Of a DNA stretch of 64,000 bases, positions 10,126 to 18,800 are shown piece by piece. The translations under genes were made by a program, and so were the position numbers. How positions within the stretch are numbered: the first letter of the stretch is position 1; each line of letters begins with the position of its first letter. The notes beneath the pieces were generated by a model. It worked only from the letters and a program-made list of their open reading frames with translations, ran no database searches and was not told where the DNA came from. The stretch spans positions 2,232,001-2,296,000 of the forward strand of contig NZ_CP075171.1 of assembly GCF_021379005.1 (NCBI RefSeq). The letters run 5' to 3'. Source of the stretch: Leptodesmis sichuanensis A121 (lineage in GTDB: Bacteria > Cyanobacteriota > Cyanobacteriia > Leptolyngbyales > Leptolyngbyaceae).

Positions 10126-12267
10126 TTACGATAGGGGCAGAATCAGGTCGATCGCTTTAATGGCTATAAAGGGAGCAATGATGCCACCCAAGCCGTAAAT
10201 CAGGATGTTTCGGCGCAGTAGTTGGTCGGCGGTGAGAGGACGGAATTGTACTCCTTTCAAGGCCAGGGGAATCAGGGCGGGGATAATTAGCGCGTTGTAG
10301 ATGAGGGCAGAGACGATCGCAGATTCTGCACTTTTTAGACCCATGATGTTTAAGGCACCAATTCCGGCAGCGGCAAAGATGGTGGGAATGATGGCGAAAT
10401 ATTTAGCGATGTCATTGGCGATCGAGAAAGTGGTTAAGGCTCCACGGGTGATCAAAAGTTGTTTCCCGATCGTTACCAGATCAATCAGCTTTGTCGGGTC
10501 GGAATCTAAATCCACCATGTTGGCCGCTTCTTTGGCGGCTTGAGTGCCAGAATTCATTGCTAAACCGACATTGGCCTGAGCTAAGGCGGGGGCATCATTG
10601 GTGCCATCTCCGGTCATGGCAACCAGTTTTCCCTGGGATTGTTCTGAGCGAATCACATCGATTTTGTCTTCCGGGGTAGCTTCAGCAATAAAGTCATCCA
10701 CTCCCGCTTCCTGTGCAATCACCGATGCGGTAATCTGGTTATCTCCGGTAAGCATGATCGTTTTCACCCCCATCCGCCGCAGTTGGTCAAAGCGTTCCCG
10801 CAAACCGGGTTTAATGATGTCTTTCAGATAAATTACGCCATAAATGTCATTGCCTTTGCAGACTGCCAGGGGAGTACCCCCCAAATGCGAAACCTGCTCA
10901 TACGCTTCATCCAGAGCCGCCGGAACCTGTCCGCCCCGCGATCGCACAAAGCCTTTAATCGAATCCACCGCCCCTTTACGAAACTCCTGTCCTGCCACAT
11001 CCGTACCGCTCATCCGGGTGCGAGCCGAGAATTCCACTCCTGCGGCGGTGCGACCATCGAAATTGACCGTGCCTCCCAATTTTTCTGCCAATCGGACGAT
11101 CGATCGTCCTTCTGGAGTTTCATCGAACATACTGGCGGCCAAACAGACATCGGCCATTTCCTCGATGGAATGACCGTTTACGGGAATCAACTCGTCGGCT
11201 AATCGGTTGCCCAGTGTAATCGTTCCAGTCTTGTCAAGTACCAGCGTATTCACGTCCCCACAGGCTTCTACCGCACGTCCAGAGGTGGCAATGACATTAA
11301 ACTGTGCCACCCGATCCATGCCAGCAATCCCGATCGCGCTCAACAATCCGCCGATTGTGGTGGGAATCAGGGCTACCAGCAGCGAGATCAGGATCGCAAT
11401 GCTGGCACCAGAGCGGAAGGCATTGGCGGCGGCGGCACCCAATGTCATTTCGAGAAAGTTGGCGGTATAGTTGGCGATCGATGGAATCGTAGAAACAACA
11501 ATCAGGAATACCAGAGTTAAAACCGCCAGCAACACGGTCAGCGCAATTTCGTTAGGCGTTTTGGCACGAGATGCGCCTTCCACCAGGGCAATCATGCGAT
11601 CAATAAAGCCCTGTCCAGGATCCTGAGTAATTCGCAGCAGCAGTTCATCCGAGATAATGCGCGTGCCTCCTGTAACCGAACTCATAATATCCGTACCGGG
11701 TTGTTTCAGCACTGGCGCAGATTCTCCCGTAATTGCCGATTCATCGACAGAAGCAATCCCTTCAATCACTTCGCCATCTGCCGGAATCATATCTCCTGCG
11801 ATGACTTTGACTCGATCGCCGCATCGCAATTCTGTAGAACTGACTTCTTGAATCGTGCCGTCTGCCAGCACTTTACGAGCGATCGTGTCCGATCGGGTTG
11901 ATCGCAATGAATCTGCCTGAGCTTTGCCGCGTCCCTCTGCCACTGCCTCGGCAAAATTGGCAAATACCACGGTGAAAAACAGAATGAACGTAATCATGCC
12001 ATTCAGAACTCGTTGCTGGGTGGCATCCGCCTGAATGGTGCCAAATAGGTTGGGGTCAATTGTAACCAGGAAGGTGACAATAGTGCCTAACCAGACCACA
12101 AACATCACTGGATTTTTCACTACGATGCGAGGGTTCAGTTTCAGGAATGCCTCTTTGATGGCTCTCTGATATAACCCGCTGAATTTTGCCTTGGGGGTGT
12201 GTTTACGGCTGCCGCGAGGGCCATGAGGTAAGCGGATGGGTCTTTTAGTGGTGGAATTGGATTGCAT
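10126..12267 (-). CDS. kdpB: K+-transporting P-type ATPase subunit B (KdpB)
   Basis: The catalytic P-type ATPase of the Kdp pump, which hydrolyses ATP to drive K+ uptake through KdpA. All motifs are intact: the phosphorylated Asp in DKTGT (Asp345 from this start), ITGES in the actuator domain, MLTGD, and [10 protein letters not shown] in the phosphorylation domain. It has about seven membrane segments. The start is uncertain. The frame is open to ATG 12318, but the extra 17 residues come from a low-complexity intergenic stretch, so ATG 12267 (or 12276) is preferred and brings the length to 713. The N-terminus is rich in Arg/Lys before the first conserved block. Gaps to kdpA and kdpG are 88 and 68 bases. 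Confidence 0.95.
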   Translation of the reverse strand: MQSNSTTKRPIRLPHGPRGSRKHTPKAKFSGLYQRAIKEAFLKLNPRIVVKNPVMFVVWLGTIVTFLVTIDPNLFGTIQADATQQRVLNGMITFILFFTVVFANFAEAVAEGRGKAQADSLRSTRSDTIARKVLADGTIQEVSSTELRCGDRVKVIAGDMIPADGEVIEGIASVDESAITGESAPVLKQPGTDIMSSVTGGTRIISDELLLRITQDPGQGFIDRMIALVEGASRAKTPNEIALTVLLAVLTLVFLIVVSTIPSIANYTANFLEMTLGAAAANAFRSGASIAILISLLVALIPTTIGGLLSAIGIAGMDRVAQFNVIATSGRAVEACGDVNTLVLDKTGTITLGNRLADELIPVNGHSIEEMADVCLAASMFDETPEGRSIVRLAEKLGGTVNFDGRTAAGVEFSARTRMSGTDVAGQEFRKGAVDSIKGFVRSRGGQVPAALDEAYEQVSHLGGTPLAVCKGNDIYGVIYLKDIIKPGLRERFDQLRRMGVKTIMLTGDNQITASVIAQEAGVDDFIAEATPEDKIDVIRSEQSQGKLVAMTGDGTNDAPALAQANVGLAMNSGTQAAKEAANMVDLDSDPTKLIDLVTIGKQLLITRGALTTFSIANDIAKYFAIIPTIFAAAGIGALNIMGLKSAESAIVSALIYNALIIPALIPLALKGVQFRPLTADQLLRRNILIYGLGGIIAPFIAIKAIDLILPLS

Positions 12268-12355
12268 AAATGCCATTTTGAATTTTGGATTTGCGATTTT
12301 AGATTGCAAAATGCCCATTGGAGCGCAGTTTCAGTAACTGGGCGATCGCGGGTTG

Positions 12356-14092
12356 CTATCCGCCTCTGGCAATCTGAAAGGCTTCGGCAATCGGCCCCAG
12401 TGCCAGAATCGGAAAGAAGGTGAGTGCACCGAGGATGAGAATCACACCTGCTGTAACCCCGATAAACAAGCCAGTATCAGTTCGCAGCGTCCCCGTGGTC
12501 ATGGGAACAGGCTGTTTGCGCGACATGCTATCGGCCAGTAACAGCAGGGCCACGATCGGCACATAGCGCCCCACCAGCAAACTGAACGACGCACTCAAAT
12601 TCCACCACAATGCCGAAGCCGCTGGCTGACTATCGAGCAGTCCTTCAAAGCCAGAGCCGTTGTTGGCAGCCGCAGAGGCATACTCGTACAGCACCTGAGT
12701 TAACCCATGAAATCCAGGGTTGGTAATGCCGTTATAAAACCCCTGAGCCGTTGCATCTGCCGGAGCGCTGGGCAGGGAAAGGGCGATCGCTCCCGGCAAC
12801 AGAATCGCGATCGGATGCACCAGCAGCAGTAGAAAACTGGCCAGCACCACTTCCCGTTTCTCAATCTTGCGTCCTAAAAATTCGGGAGTGCGCCCCACCA
12901 TCAATCCCGTAACAAACACCGCTAGAATCAGGTAGGCAAACAGGTAGGCCACGCCTGTCCCCTGACCACCCCAAATAATTTGCAACAGCATATTGGAGAG
13001 GGTAACGAAGCCGCCATTGGGCATCAAGGAATCATGCATACTATTCACCGCACCACACATCGTCCCCGTCGTCATGGTGGAGAATAGTGCTGACTGTGCC
13101 CAGCCAAACCGGACTTCCTTCCCTTCCAGATTGGGAGCCGGACTGCCTAAGAGTGCATTCACTGCAGGATTGCCGTTGTATTCGCCGATCGCGTTAATGA
13201 TCACAAATACAACAAAGATCACCATAACCAGTCCATAGACTAACCAGGCTTGCTTCTTGTTGTTGGCAAATACGCCATAGGTGTAAATGAAGGAGGCCGG
13301 AATCGCCACCATGCCCACAATTTCCAATAGGTTGGTGAAGCCATTGGGGTTTTCAAACGGATGAGCAGAGTTGATGGCAAAGAACCCACCGCCATTCTCA
13401 CCCAGTTCCTTCATCACCTCATAGTGAGCTACTGGCCCAAGGGCGATCGCCTGACTCACATTCGGATCTTCTAACGTCGGAAAGACGGCTGGCCCTGCGA
13501 GGGTTTCTGGCATCCCTGCTGCAATGCAAACAATCGTCGCGACGATCGCGATCGGCAAATGAATCCGGGTAATGGTGCGAGTCAAATCCACATAAAAGTT
13601 GCCCAGGGGTCTGCCTGTTAGCCCCCGAATAAAGGCCACCCCAACTGCCATGCCAGTTGCCGCCGAGACGAAAAACATATAGCCCAATCCAGCAAACTGG
13701 GAGAAGTAACTATAAGTTGTTTCACCAGAGTAGTGTTGCTGATTGGTATTTGTAACAAACGAAATAATGGTGTGCAGGTTGGTATCCCAGGTGGGAGAAC
13801 TCAAACCAGTGGGATTAAAGGGGAGCCAACCTTGATTGAACAAAATCAAGGCCAGCAACAGCGCCATTGCCACATTGCTATACAGCACTGCCCTGACATA
13901 TTGCCAACCCGTCATATTTTCTTGCGATCGACAGCCACTCAAGCGATACATGAGGGCTTCAACTGAATTCAAAATGGGGTCAAGCCGCGATCGCTGCCCC
14001 AGGTAGACACGAGCCATATATCCCCCGAAAAATGGGGTGATTGCAACAACAATTAAAATTGTCAGTGCAATTTGGATCCATCCTTGCAACAT
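12356..14092 (-). CDS. kdpA: K+-transporting ATPase subunit A (KdpA), the K+ channel-like subunit
   Basis: A 578-residue polytopic protein of the SKT (K+ transporter) superfamily that forms the selectivity filter of the Kdp complex. Filter-loop motifs are present in order: [11 protein letters not shown] (P-loop 1), [19 protein letters not shown] (loop 2), [18 protein letters not shown] (loop 3) and [12 protein letters not shown] (loop 4). Ten membrane segments are expected. It is the first gene of kdpABGC. Its 343-base upstream region is shared with the divergent histidine kinase gene and carries two tandem 21-bp repeats starting 5 bases from the start codon. Confidence 0.97.
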   Translation of the reverse strand: MLQGWIQIALTILIVVAITPFFGGYMARVYLGQRSRLDPILNSVEALMYRLSGCRSQENMTGWQYVRAVLYSNVAMALLLALILFNQGWLPFNPTGLSSPTWDTNLHTIISFVTNTNQQHYSGETTYSYFSQFAGLGYMFFVSAATGMAVGVAFIRGLTGRPLGNFYVDLTRTITRIHLPIAIVATIVCIAAGMPETLAGPAVFPTLEDPNVSQAIALGPVAHYEVMKELGENGGGFFAINSAHPFENPNGFTNLLEIVGMVAIPASFIYTYGVFANNKKQAWLVYGLVMVIFVVFVIINAIGEYNGNPAVNALLGSPAPNLEGKEVRFGWAQSALFSTMTTGTMCGAVNSMHDSLMPNGGFVTLSNMLLQIIWGGQGTGVAYLFAYLILAVFVTGLMVGRTPEFLGRKIEKREVVLASFLLLLVHPIAILLPGAIALSLPSAPADATAQGFYNGITNPGFHGLTQVLYEYASAAANNGSGFEGLLDSQPAASALWWNLSASFSLLVGRYVPIVALLLLADSMSRKQPVPMTTGTLRTDTGLFIGVTAGVILILGALTFFPILALGPIAEAFQIARGG

Positions 14093-14096
14093 GATG

Positions 14097-14138
14097 TTTG
14101 ACCTAGTCTTTAATCAATTTGACCTAGTCTCTCATCAA
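14097..14138 (-). promoter_or_regulatory. Two tandem 21-bp direct repeats in the kdpA leader
   Basis: The units 14097-14117 and 14118-14138 both begin tttgacctagtct and match at 19 of 21 positions. They sit directly upstream of kdpA, within the shared kdpA/kinase control region (14093-14435). Two operator half-sites exactly two helical turns apart is one reading; a recent slippage duplication is the other. The rest of the 343-base gap holds an AT-rich stretch (14140-14230) and a copy of the 65-bp palindromic repeat. Confidence 0.5.
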
Positions 14139-14274
14139 TAATAATGAATGATTTCTTGGAATTTACAAGGTATAAATTTGACGAGCCATAACCTTTAACG
14201 GCTGATATATGAAGTTGAATACCAAAGTGTTTAGCCAATGCAAGTGCATCTATACTTGCAGATATACACCTTGT

Positions 14275-14340
14275 CCAAGTCCAAAACCGGAGTTTCTCTG
14301 ATCGGAAAACGACCGTTCTTTAGCTGGACGTGGTTTAGCT
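14275..14340 (+). repeat. 65-bp imperfect palindromic repeat, copy A
   Basis: This is one member of a dispersed family whose core reads ccaagtcca, then ccggagtttc, then gatcggaaaacgaccgttct, then tagctggac. Copies B (26922-26992) and C (48200-48269) lie in the opposite orientation. Half-copies are at 38000-38032 and 55110-55148. The outer arms (ccaagtcca / tggacgtgg) are inverted, so the unit can fold. It lies between kdpA and the divergent kinase gene. Confidence 0.75.
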
Positions 14341-14435
14341 TAAATCTAAACACCTGTCTAAACGCTCATTTTCCTGCTGCATGAACTAGACTTTTAGCGA
14401 ATCGATCGTCTTTAATAAAGAGATTTACTTCTCTG

Positions 14436-15551
14436 TTGAATCTCCAGATGCTGCCATTGAAACTGTTAATTAATCCTAAAGATTGGCATCTGAGTACCTT
14501 CTGGCTAGTGGTTCTACTATTCGCGATCGTTCTGCTACTGGAGTACACCACTTCCTCAGACTACGTATTTGGCTACCTTTACATTGGCCCGATCCTGTTG
14601 GCCAGCACCCATCTAGGTCGACGTACCACCTTTACCCTGACCGCTGCTGCCTGCATTCTGACAATGGTCAATGCCTGGCTTCCGGATACGCGGTATGTGG
14701 AAATTCCAGTTGTTGCCAGTCGAACCATTGCAACTTTGGCTTTGATCGTGACGGGAGTATTGAGCGATCGCAATAAATTATTTCAACAAACCGTTTTGCA
14801 ACAGCAAGCCAAAATTCAGACCCAGGAAAAACTCGCCCATGTCCGAGAAGACTTTGCCTCCACCCTCACCCATGACCTGAAAACTCCTTTGCTAGGAGCG
14901 ATTGAAACCTTGAAGGCATTTCAGCAGGGCAGTTTTGGTGAGGTTCAAGCAACCCAACAAACGGTTTTGGCAACGATCATTCGTAGCCATCAGAATACAC
15001 TTCAAATGGTAGAAACCTTGCTGGATGTCTATCGTAACGATAATGAGGGGTTGCAACTGCATCTTGCATCCGTTGATCTGGTCAGACTTGTAGAAGAAAT
15101 CATCACAACATTGACTGACTTGGCTGCAAGTCGCAGAGTCTATATTTCGGTGAACTATGGAGCGTCTGATTTCCGCAGGTTTCTGTGGGTGCAGGGCGAT
15201 GCCCTTCAACTGCAGCGAGTGATTACCAATCTTTTAACGAACGCCATCAATCATTCTCCCCGTGGTGGCAAGGTTGAAGTCATGATGGAGACAAATTCCT
15301 CTTACCAGATTATTAAAGTCACAGATCAGGGGGCAGGGGTCAAGGCAGCGGAAATCCCTCACCTGTTTGAGCGGTTTTATCAAGGGCAGAGCGATCGGCA
15401 GGCCAAAGGCTCAGGACTGGGATTGTACCTGACCCGGCAAATTATCGAGGCGCATGGCGGTACAATTTGGGCAGAAAACCGTCCCCCCCAGGGAGCGATC
15501 TTTGCCTTTCGATTACCCGCTTTGCCCTCCCCTACTCCTGACCTAACCTGA
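14436..15551 (+). CDS. Membrane-bound sensor histidine kinase
   Basis: A 371-residue sensor kinase. The N-terminal 110 residues hold three to four hydrophobic segments (TFWLVVLLFAIVLLL, YLYIGPILLAS, LTAAACILTMV, TIATLALIVTGVL) with very short loops, so no sizeable external sensor domain. A short coiled stretch leads to the dimerisation domain with the phosphorylated His146 in STLTHDLKTPL. The ATPase domain has its N box (NLLTNAINHSP), G1 (DQGAGV), F box (LFERFYQG) and G2 (GSGLGLYL). The stop is one base before the response regulator, so the two form an operon. It is divergent from kdpA, which makes Kdp control a hypothesis only. Confidence 0.93.
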   Translation: MNLQMLPLKLLINPKDWHLSTFWLVVLLFAIVLLLEYTTSSDYVFGYLYIGPILLASTHLGRRTTFTLTAAACILTMVNAWLPDTRYVEIPVVASRTIATLALIVTGVLSDRNKLFQQTVLQQQAKIQTQEKLAHVREDFASTLTHDLKTPLLGAIETLKAFQQGSFGEVQATQQTVLATIIRSHQNTLQMVETLLDVYRNDNEGLQLHLASVDLVRLVEEIITTLTDLAASRRVYISVNYGASDFRRFLWVQGDALQLQRVITNLLTNAINHSPRGGKVEVMMETNSSYQIIKVTDQGAGVKAAEIPHLFERFYQGQSDRQAKGSGLGLYLTRQIIEAHGGTIWAENRPPQGAIFAFRLPALPSPTPDLT

Positions 15552-15552
15552 G

Positions 15553-16242
15553 ATGCCCTCGCTCCTGCACATTTTACTGGTTGAAGATGATGAACTCTTC
15601 CGCCTTGGTCTGCGGGTACGGTTGCAACAGGAACCTGATTTGGAAGTAGTGGCCGAAGCCGAAGATGGTGAAACGGCGATCGAACGGATCAAGCGACACC
15701 CACTGGATGTGGTGATTCTGGATGTGGGATTACCGGGAATCGGCGGCATTGAAACCTGTCGCCAGATCAAGCAACAACACCCTGACCTGCCAATCTTGAT
15801 CCTTACCTCACACACCCAAAAGCCCTTGATTAATCGCTTAATTGAAGCCGGAGCGCAAGGGTATTGCGTCAAAGGTTCACCTGCAGAAGTTCTGATGTTA
15901 GCCATTCGCTCGATCGCAGCCGGAGCTTCCTGGTGGGATCCGACCGCTACAGATGAAATTCGTGCTGCTTTTCAGTTCCGTTCTTCCCTTCCCTACCAAG
16001 GCTTTGATAGTAACGAAAAAACTTTAACTCAACGAGAACAAGAAATTCTAACTCTGATTGCTCAAGGCAGGACCAATCAGGAGATTGCTGACCAGCTTTA
16101 CATTACCCCTGGCACCGTACGAGTTCATGTCCACACGATTTTGCACAAACTGGGCGTGCAAGATCGGACTCAGGCCGCGATCGTAGCTTTGCAGAAAAAA
16201 CTGATTCCAGAGGATGGGAGAGTGGGAGAGTGGGAGGGTTAG
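15553..16242 (+). CDS. NarL/FixJ-type response regulator
   Basis: A 229-residue two-domain regulator. The receiver domain (5-120) has acidic residues Glu11/Asp12/Asp13, phosphoacceptor Asp57 (ILDVGLPG), a Thr at strand 4 (LILTSHT) and Lys in strand 5 (YCVKGSPAE). The output domain (155-215) is a LuxR-type helix-turn-helix (LTQREQEILTLIAQGRTNQEIA). It is the partner of the kinase one base upstream. KdpE regulators carry an OmpR-type winged helix, so this is not KdpE. The last residues (GRVGEWEG) are encoded by a gggagagt microsatellite, suggesting the end of the gene has drifted into a repeat. Confidence 0.93.
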   Translation: MPSLLHILLVEDDELFRLGLRVRLQQEPDLEVVAEAEDGETAIERIKRHPLDVVILDVGLPGIGGIETCRQIKQQHPDLPILILTSHTQKPLINRLIEAGAQGYCVKGSPAEVLMLAIRSIAAGASWWDPTATDEIRAAFQFRSSLPYQGFDSNEKTLTQREQEILTLIAQGRTNQEIADQLYITPGTVRVHVHTILHKLGVQDRTQAAIVALQKKLIPEDGRVGEWEG

Positions 16243-16295
16243 GAAAGAGGGATCAGGAACCAGTTCCAGCCCTAACTTTTCGCTCTCCACTCCTA

Positions 16296-16335
16296 GCTTA
16301 AAGCTCAAAACTGAAAACTTAAAACTTTAAACTTT
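16296..16335. repeat. A/T-rich low-complexity tract of the aaaactt type
   Basis: Repeats of caaaact / aaaactt follow the response regulator. The same vocabulary recurs near 2405-2475, 27000-27120, 30620-30690, 56040-56080, 58910-58990 and 62515-62581, always at gene borders. Confidence 0.5.
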
Positions 16336-16370
16336 TACCTCTCACCTCTTAACTCCCAGATCTCCCCCCG

Positions 16371-17210
16371 TTAAGCTTGTGGAGGCATAATCACGCGACG
16401 GGCTAATCCCAGTCGTTGCAGCAGGACGATCGCCCACCAAGTCATGTCAATTTCCCACCATTTCCAGCCAGCCTTAGCAACATTGGGGTAAGCATGGTGA
16501 TTGTTGTGCCACCCTTCGCCATAGGTGAGAATTGCCGCCCACCAGAGATTGCGGGAATTATCGCTGGATTCGTGGCTGCGATAGCCCGTCATGTGGGTGG
16601 CGGAGTTAATTAACCAGGTACTGTGCCAGAGGGTAACGGCTCTCACAAACAGGCCATAAATTACAAATGACCAACCGCCCAGCAGATAGAGGCCAATTCC
16701 CAGAGGAATTTGCAGCAGCAGGAAGTAGCGATTGAGCCAGCGGTAAAATGCCTGCTTCTCTAAATCAGGGGCATATTGGCGGTAAATGTTGTAGTCGAAG
16801 ACTTCTGGCCGTTGGTAGAACAACCAACCCATGTGGCTCCACCAGAATCCTCGGCGTGCAGAGTAGGGATCTTTGTCAATATCTTCGGTGTGCAGGTGAT
16901 GGGCACGGTGGCCAGAAACCCAGAAAATTGGCCCTCCCTGAACCGCCATCGCACCGATCAGGGCGATCGCATATTCCAGTGGCTTGGGTACCTGCAAACT
17001 GCGATGAGTCAGCAAACGATGGTAGCCGAGACAAATCCCAATGCTGCCAAATAACCAGTGCAGGGCGATCGCTACTGCCAGCGCTGACCACGAGAAAAAC
17101 CAGGGAGCCAGCAGTGCCAGAGCATGAATTGTGGCAAAAAATGCCACACTGATCCAACTAAAAGTAAACGACTGCTTCAGAGAGTCGTTTGTTACCGTAT
17201 TAGAAGTCAT
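16371..17210 (-). CDS. desC: Acyl-lipid/acyl-CoA fatty acid desaturase, Delta9 (DesC) type
   Basis: A membrane di-iron desaturase of 279 residues that introduces a double bond into fatty acyl chains of membrane lipids. The three His boxes are complete: HRLLTH (64-69), HRAHH (101-105) and HNNHH (235-239). Spacing, short length and WVSGHRAHHLHTEDIDKDPYS match cyanobacterial DesC, the first desaturation step. Hydrophobic pairs at 20-55, 80-98 and 160-190 span the membrane. It is transcribed away from the TetR regulator across about 200 bases containing palindromic repeats, which suggests, but does not prove, control by that regulator. Confidence 0.92.
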   Translation of the reverse strand: MTSNTVTNDSLKQSFTFSWISVAFFATIHALALLAPWFFSWSALAVAIALHWLFGSIGICLGYHRLLTHRSLQVPKPLEYAIALIGAMAVQGGPIFWVSGHRAHHLHTEDIDKDPYSARRGFWWSHMGWLFYQRPEVFDYNIYRQYAPDLEKQAFYRWLNRYFLLLQIPLGIGLYLLGGWSFVIYGLFVRAVTLWHSTWLINSATHMTGYRSHESSDNSRNLWWAAILTYGEGWHNNHHAYPNVAKAGWKWWEIDMTWWAIVLLQRLGLARRVIMPPQA

Positions 17211-17333
17211 GAAAATCCTTGAGATGTCAGAGTCAAACCAGGGGCGGTCTTTGTCAATGAGTCATTGACTGTACCGGGATTTCCCGGTTAAATCCGCCAT
17301 ACTGAAGAAGTAGAACTGATGCATTCCTGAAAA

Positions 17334-17401
17334 ATGCAAGTGTTACTTACATCTGTAAGCTTAACAAGTAATCCTCTCTCTTGCAAGTGTTACTTGCATC
17401 T
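17334..17401. promoter_or_regulatory. Candidate operators between desC and tetR
   Basis: The block gcaagtgttacttgc at 17383-17397 is a perfect interrupted palindrome (6-3-6). A near copy, gcaagtgttacttac, lies 47 bases upstream at 17336-17350, and runs into a second palindrome cttac-atct-gtaag at 17346-17359. TetR-family repressors usually bind such sites next to their own gene. The second copy begins 28 bases before the tetR ATG, a good place to block transcription. Confidence 0.6.
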
Positions 17402-17410
17402 ATTTACCCC

Positions 17411-18658
17411 ATGCCTTCACTCCAAAACCCAACCCGGCAACGGTTGATTCACACGGCGCTGGAATTGTTTGCCTCTCAGGGGGTGACCACAACAACTACC
17501 AAACAAATTGCAGAAGCGGCAGGTGTCAATGAAGTGACGCTGTTTCGTCACTTTGGCAGTAAACACGGACTGCTGCTGGCGGTCATTGAAGAAGCGGCTG
17601 TTTTCACTCAACTGGGACAGACCCTGGTGCAGCAGGCAAATCAAACCGGGAATATCTACCAGGCGCTAAAGGATTATGCAACGGCCTGTTTACATGCCCT
17701 CGATCGCGTTCCTGAAGTGGTGCGATCGGTTGTCGGAGAAGCGGGACAGTTTCCTGCCGAAAATCGGGCGGCGCTGGGTCGGGGCTTCACTCAGGCCAAC
17801 CATTATGTCGCTGAATATTTTCAAACGGTGATCGATCGCGGCCAATTACACTCTTACCTGACGGCTGAAAAACTGGCCAGTTTATTGAATGGGATGCTGC
17901 TAGGTTATGCCGTGATTGAATTCACTAGCGAGTTTCACGAACTCTGGCAAGACCGGGAAGATTTTTTAGAAAATTTAGTAACCTTATTTTTACACGGCGC
18001 TGTATCTCCCACCTCACTTCTGCCGCCGCTGACCACTCCTGCTATTCAGAAAGCCACCAACTTAACTCCTGCGGTCGAGAAAGTTGCTGATTTATCTACA
18101 GATTTGGTGCATAAAATTTTGCGACAAACTAAAAATTTGGGTTTACAAGACTATGCGCTGACCTATGTTCTATTTGGAGCCGGGTTAAGTGCTACTGAGA
18201 TGACTCGATTGGAGCGATCGCATTACTTTCATGATGCCCACCAGCAATATTTACAGATTACGGGCGATCGCGAACGACAAGTTCCCATTAACCAGTGGAT
18301 TTTGGGTAAACGGTATGGCTCTTATCTGCGTAACCCCTTAACCCAATGGTTAAAAAGCCGCAAAGATAACCAGACTGCGCTATTTCTCAACTCCCAGGGG
18401 CAACCGCTTTCAGAGCCGGAATTACGCCAACAGTGGCAACTCTGGACAGAAGGATTATTGACTCCCGAAGGACGATCGCCCGCGATCGAACAGGCACAGC
18501 AAACCTGGTGTGTCGAAATGGTAATGCGAGGCATGAGCTTGGAAGATTTATCCATTCTCACTGGATGGGATCAAGCTTCACTGCAACCCTTTGCCAATCG
18601 GGCGAGAGAAAAAGCTGCGCTAGAAGCCGCTTTGAGATTAGATCAGAAAGGGGGGTAA
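17411..18658 (+). CDS. TetR/AcrR-family regulator fused to a degenerate recombinase-like C-terminal domain
   Basis: 415 residues, about twice the usual TetR length. Residues 5-50 form the helix-turn-helix (TTTTKQIAEAAGVNEVTLFRHFGSK), followed by a ligand-binding helical domain to about 195. Residues 220-410 are unexpected in a TetR protein. Their order (LGLQDYALTYVLFGAGLSATEM, QVPINQWI, TALFLNSQGQPLS, LEDLSILTGW) echoes the tyrosine recombinase/XerC fold, but the catalytic Arg, HxxR and Tyr are missing. Any role would be in DNA or protein binding. An in-frame TTG at 17381 is rejected because those ten codons are the palindromic operator. It is divergent from desC, and the next gene on the same strand follows after 142 bases. 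Confidence 0.85.
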   Translation: MPSLQNPTRQRLIHTALELFASQGVTTTTTKQIAEAAGVNEVTLFRHFGSKHGLLLAVIEEAAVFTQLGQTLVQQANQTGNIYQALKDYATACLHALDRVPEVVRSVVGEAGQFPAENRAALGRGFTQANHYVAEYFQTVIDRGQLHSYLTAEKLASLLNGMLLGYAVIEFTSEFHELWQDREDFLENLVTLFLHGAVSPTSLLPPLTTPAIQKATNLTPAVEKVADLSTDLVHKILRQTKNLGLQDYALTYVLFGAGLSATEMTRLERSHYFHDAHQQYLQITGDRERQVPINQWILGKRYGSYLRNPLTQWLKSRKDNQTALFLNSQGQPLSEPELRQQWQLWTEGLLTPEGRSPAIEQAQQTWCVEMVMRGMSLEDLSILTGWDQASLQPFANRAREKAALEAALRLDQKGG

Positions 18659-18800
18659 AGAGACTGAACGGCCATACAAATCGGAGCCAGAAAGATGTTA
18701 TAACACCAGCAGCACTGGATATTAGTGCTTAAATGGTAACGATGGCATTCCTAAGTCTTAGAAAACCCCTAGTAAAAACTTCGCATAAGTTGACATTGAC

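Noticed and set aside
15553-16242. Response regulator as KdpE
   Set aside because: The output domain is a LuxR-type helix-turn-helix, whereas KdpE carries an OmpR-type winged helix.
17381-17410. TTG start for the TetR fusion at 17381
   Set aside because: Those codons are exactly the palindromic operator copy; ATG 17411 begins the conserved protein.
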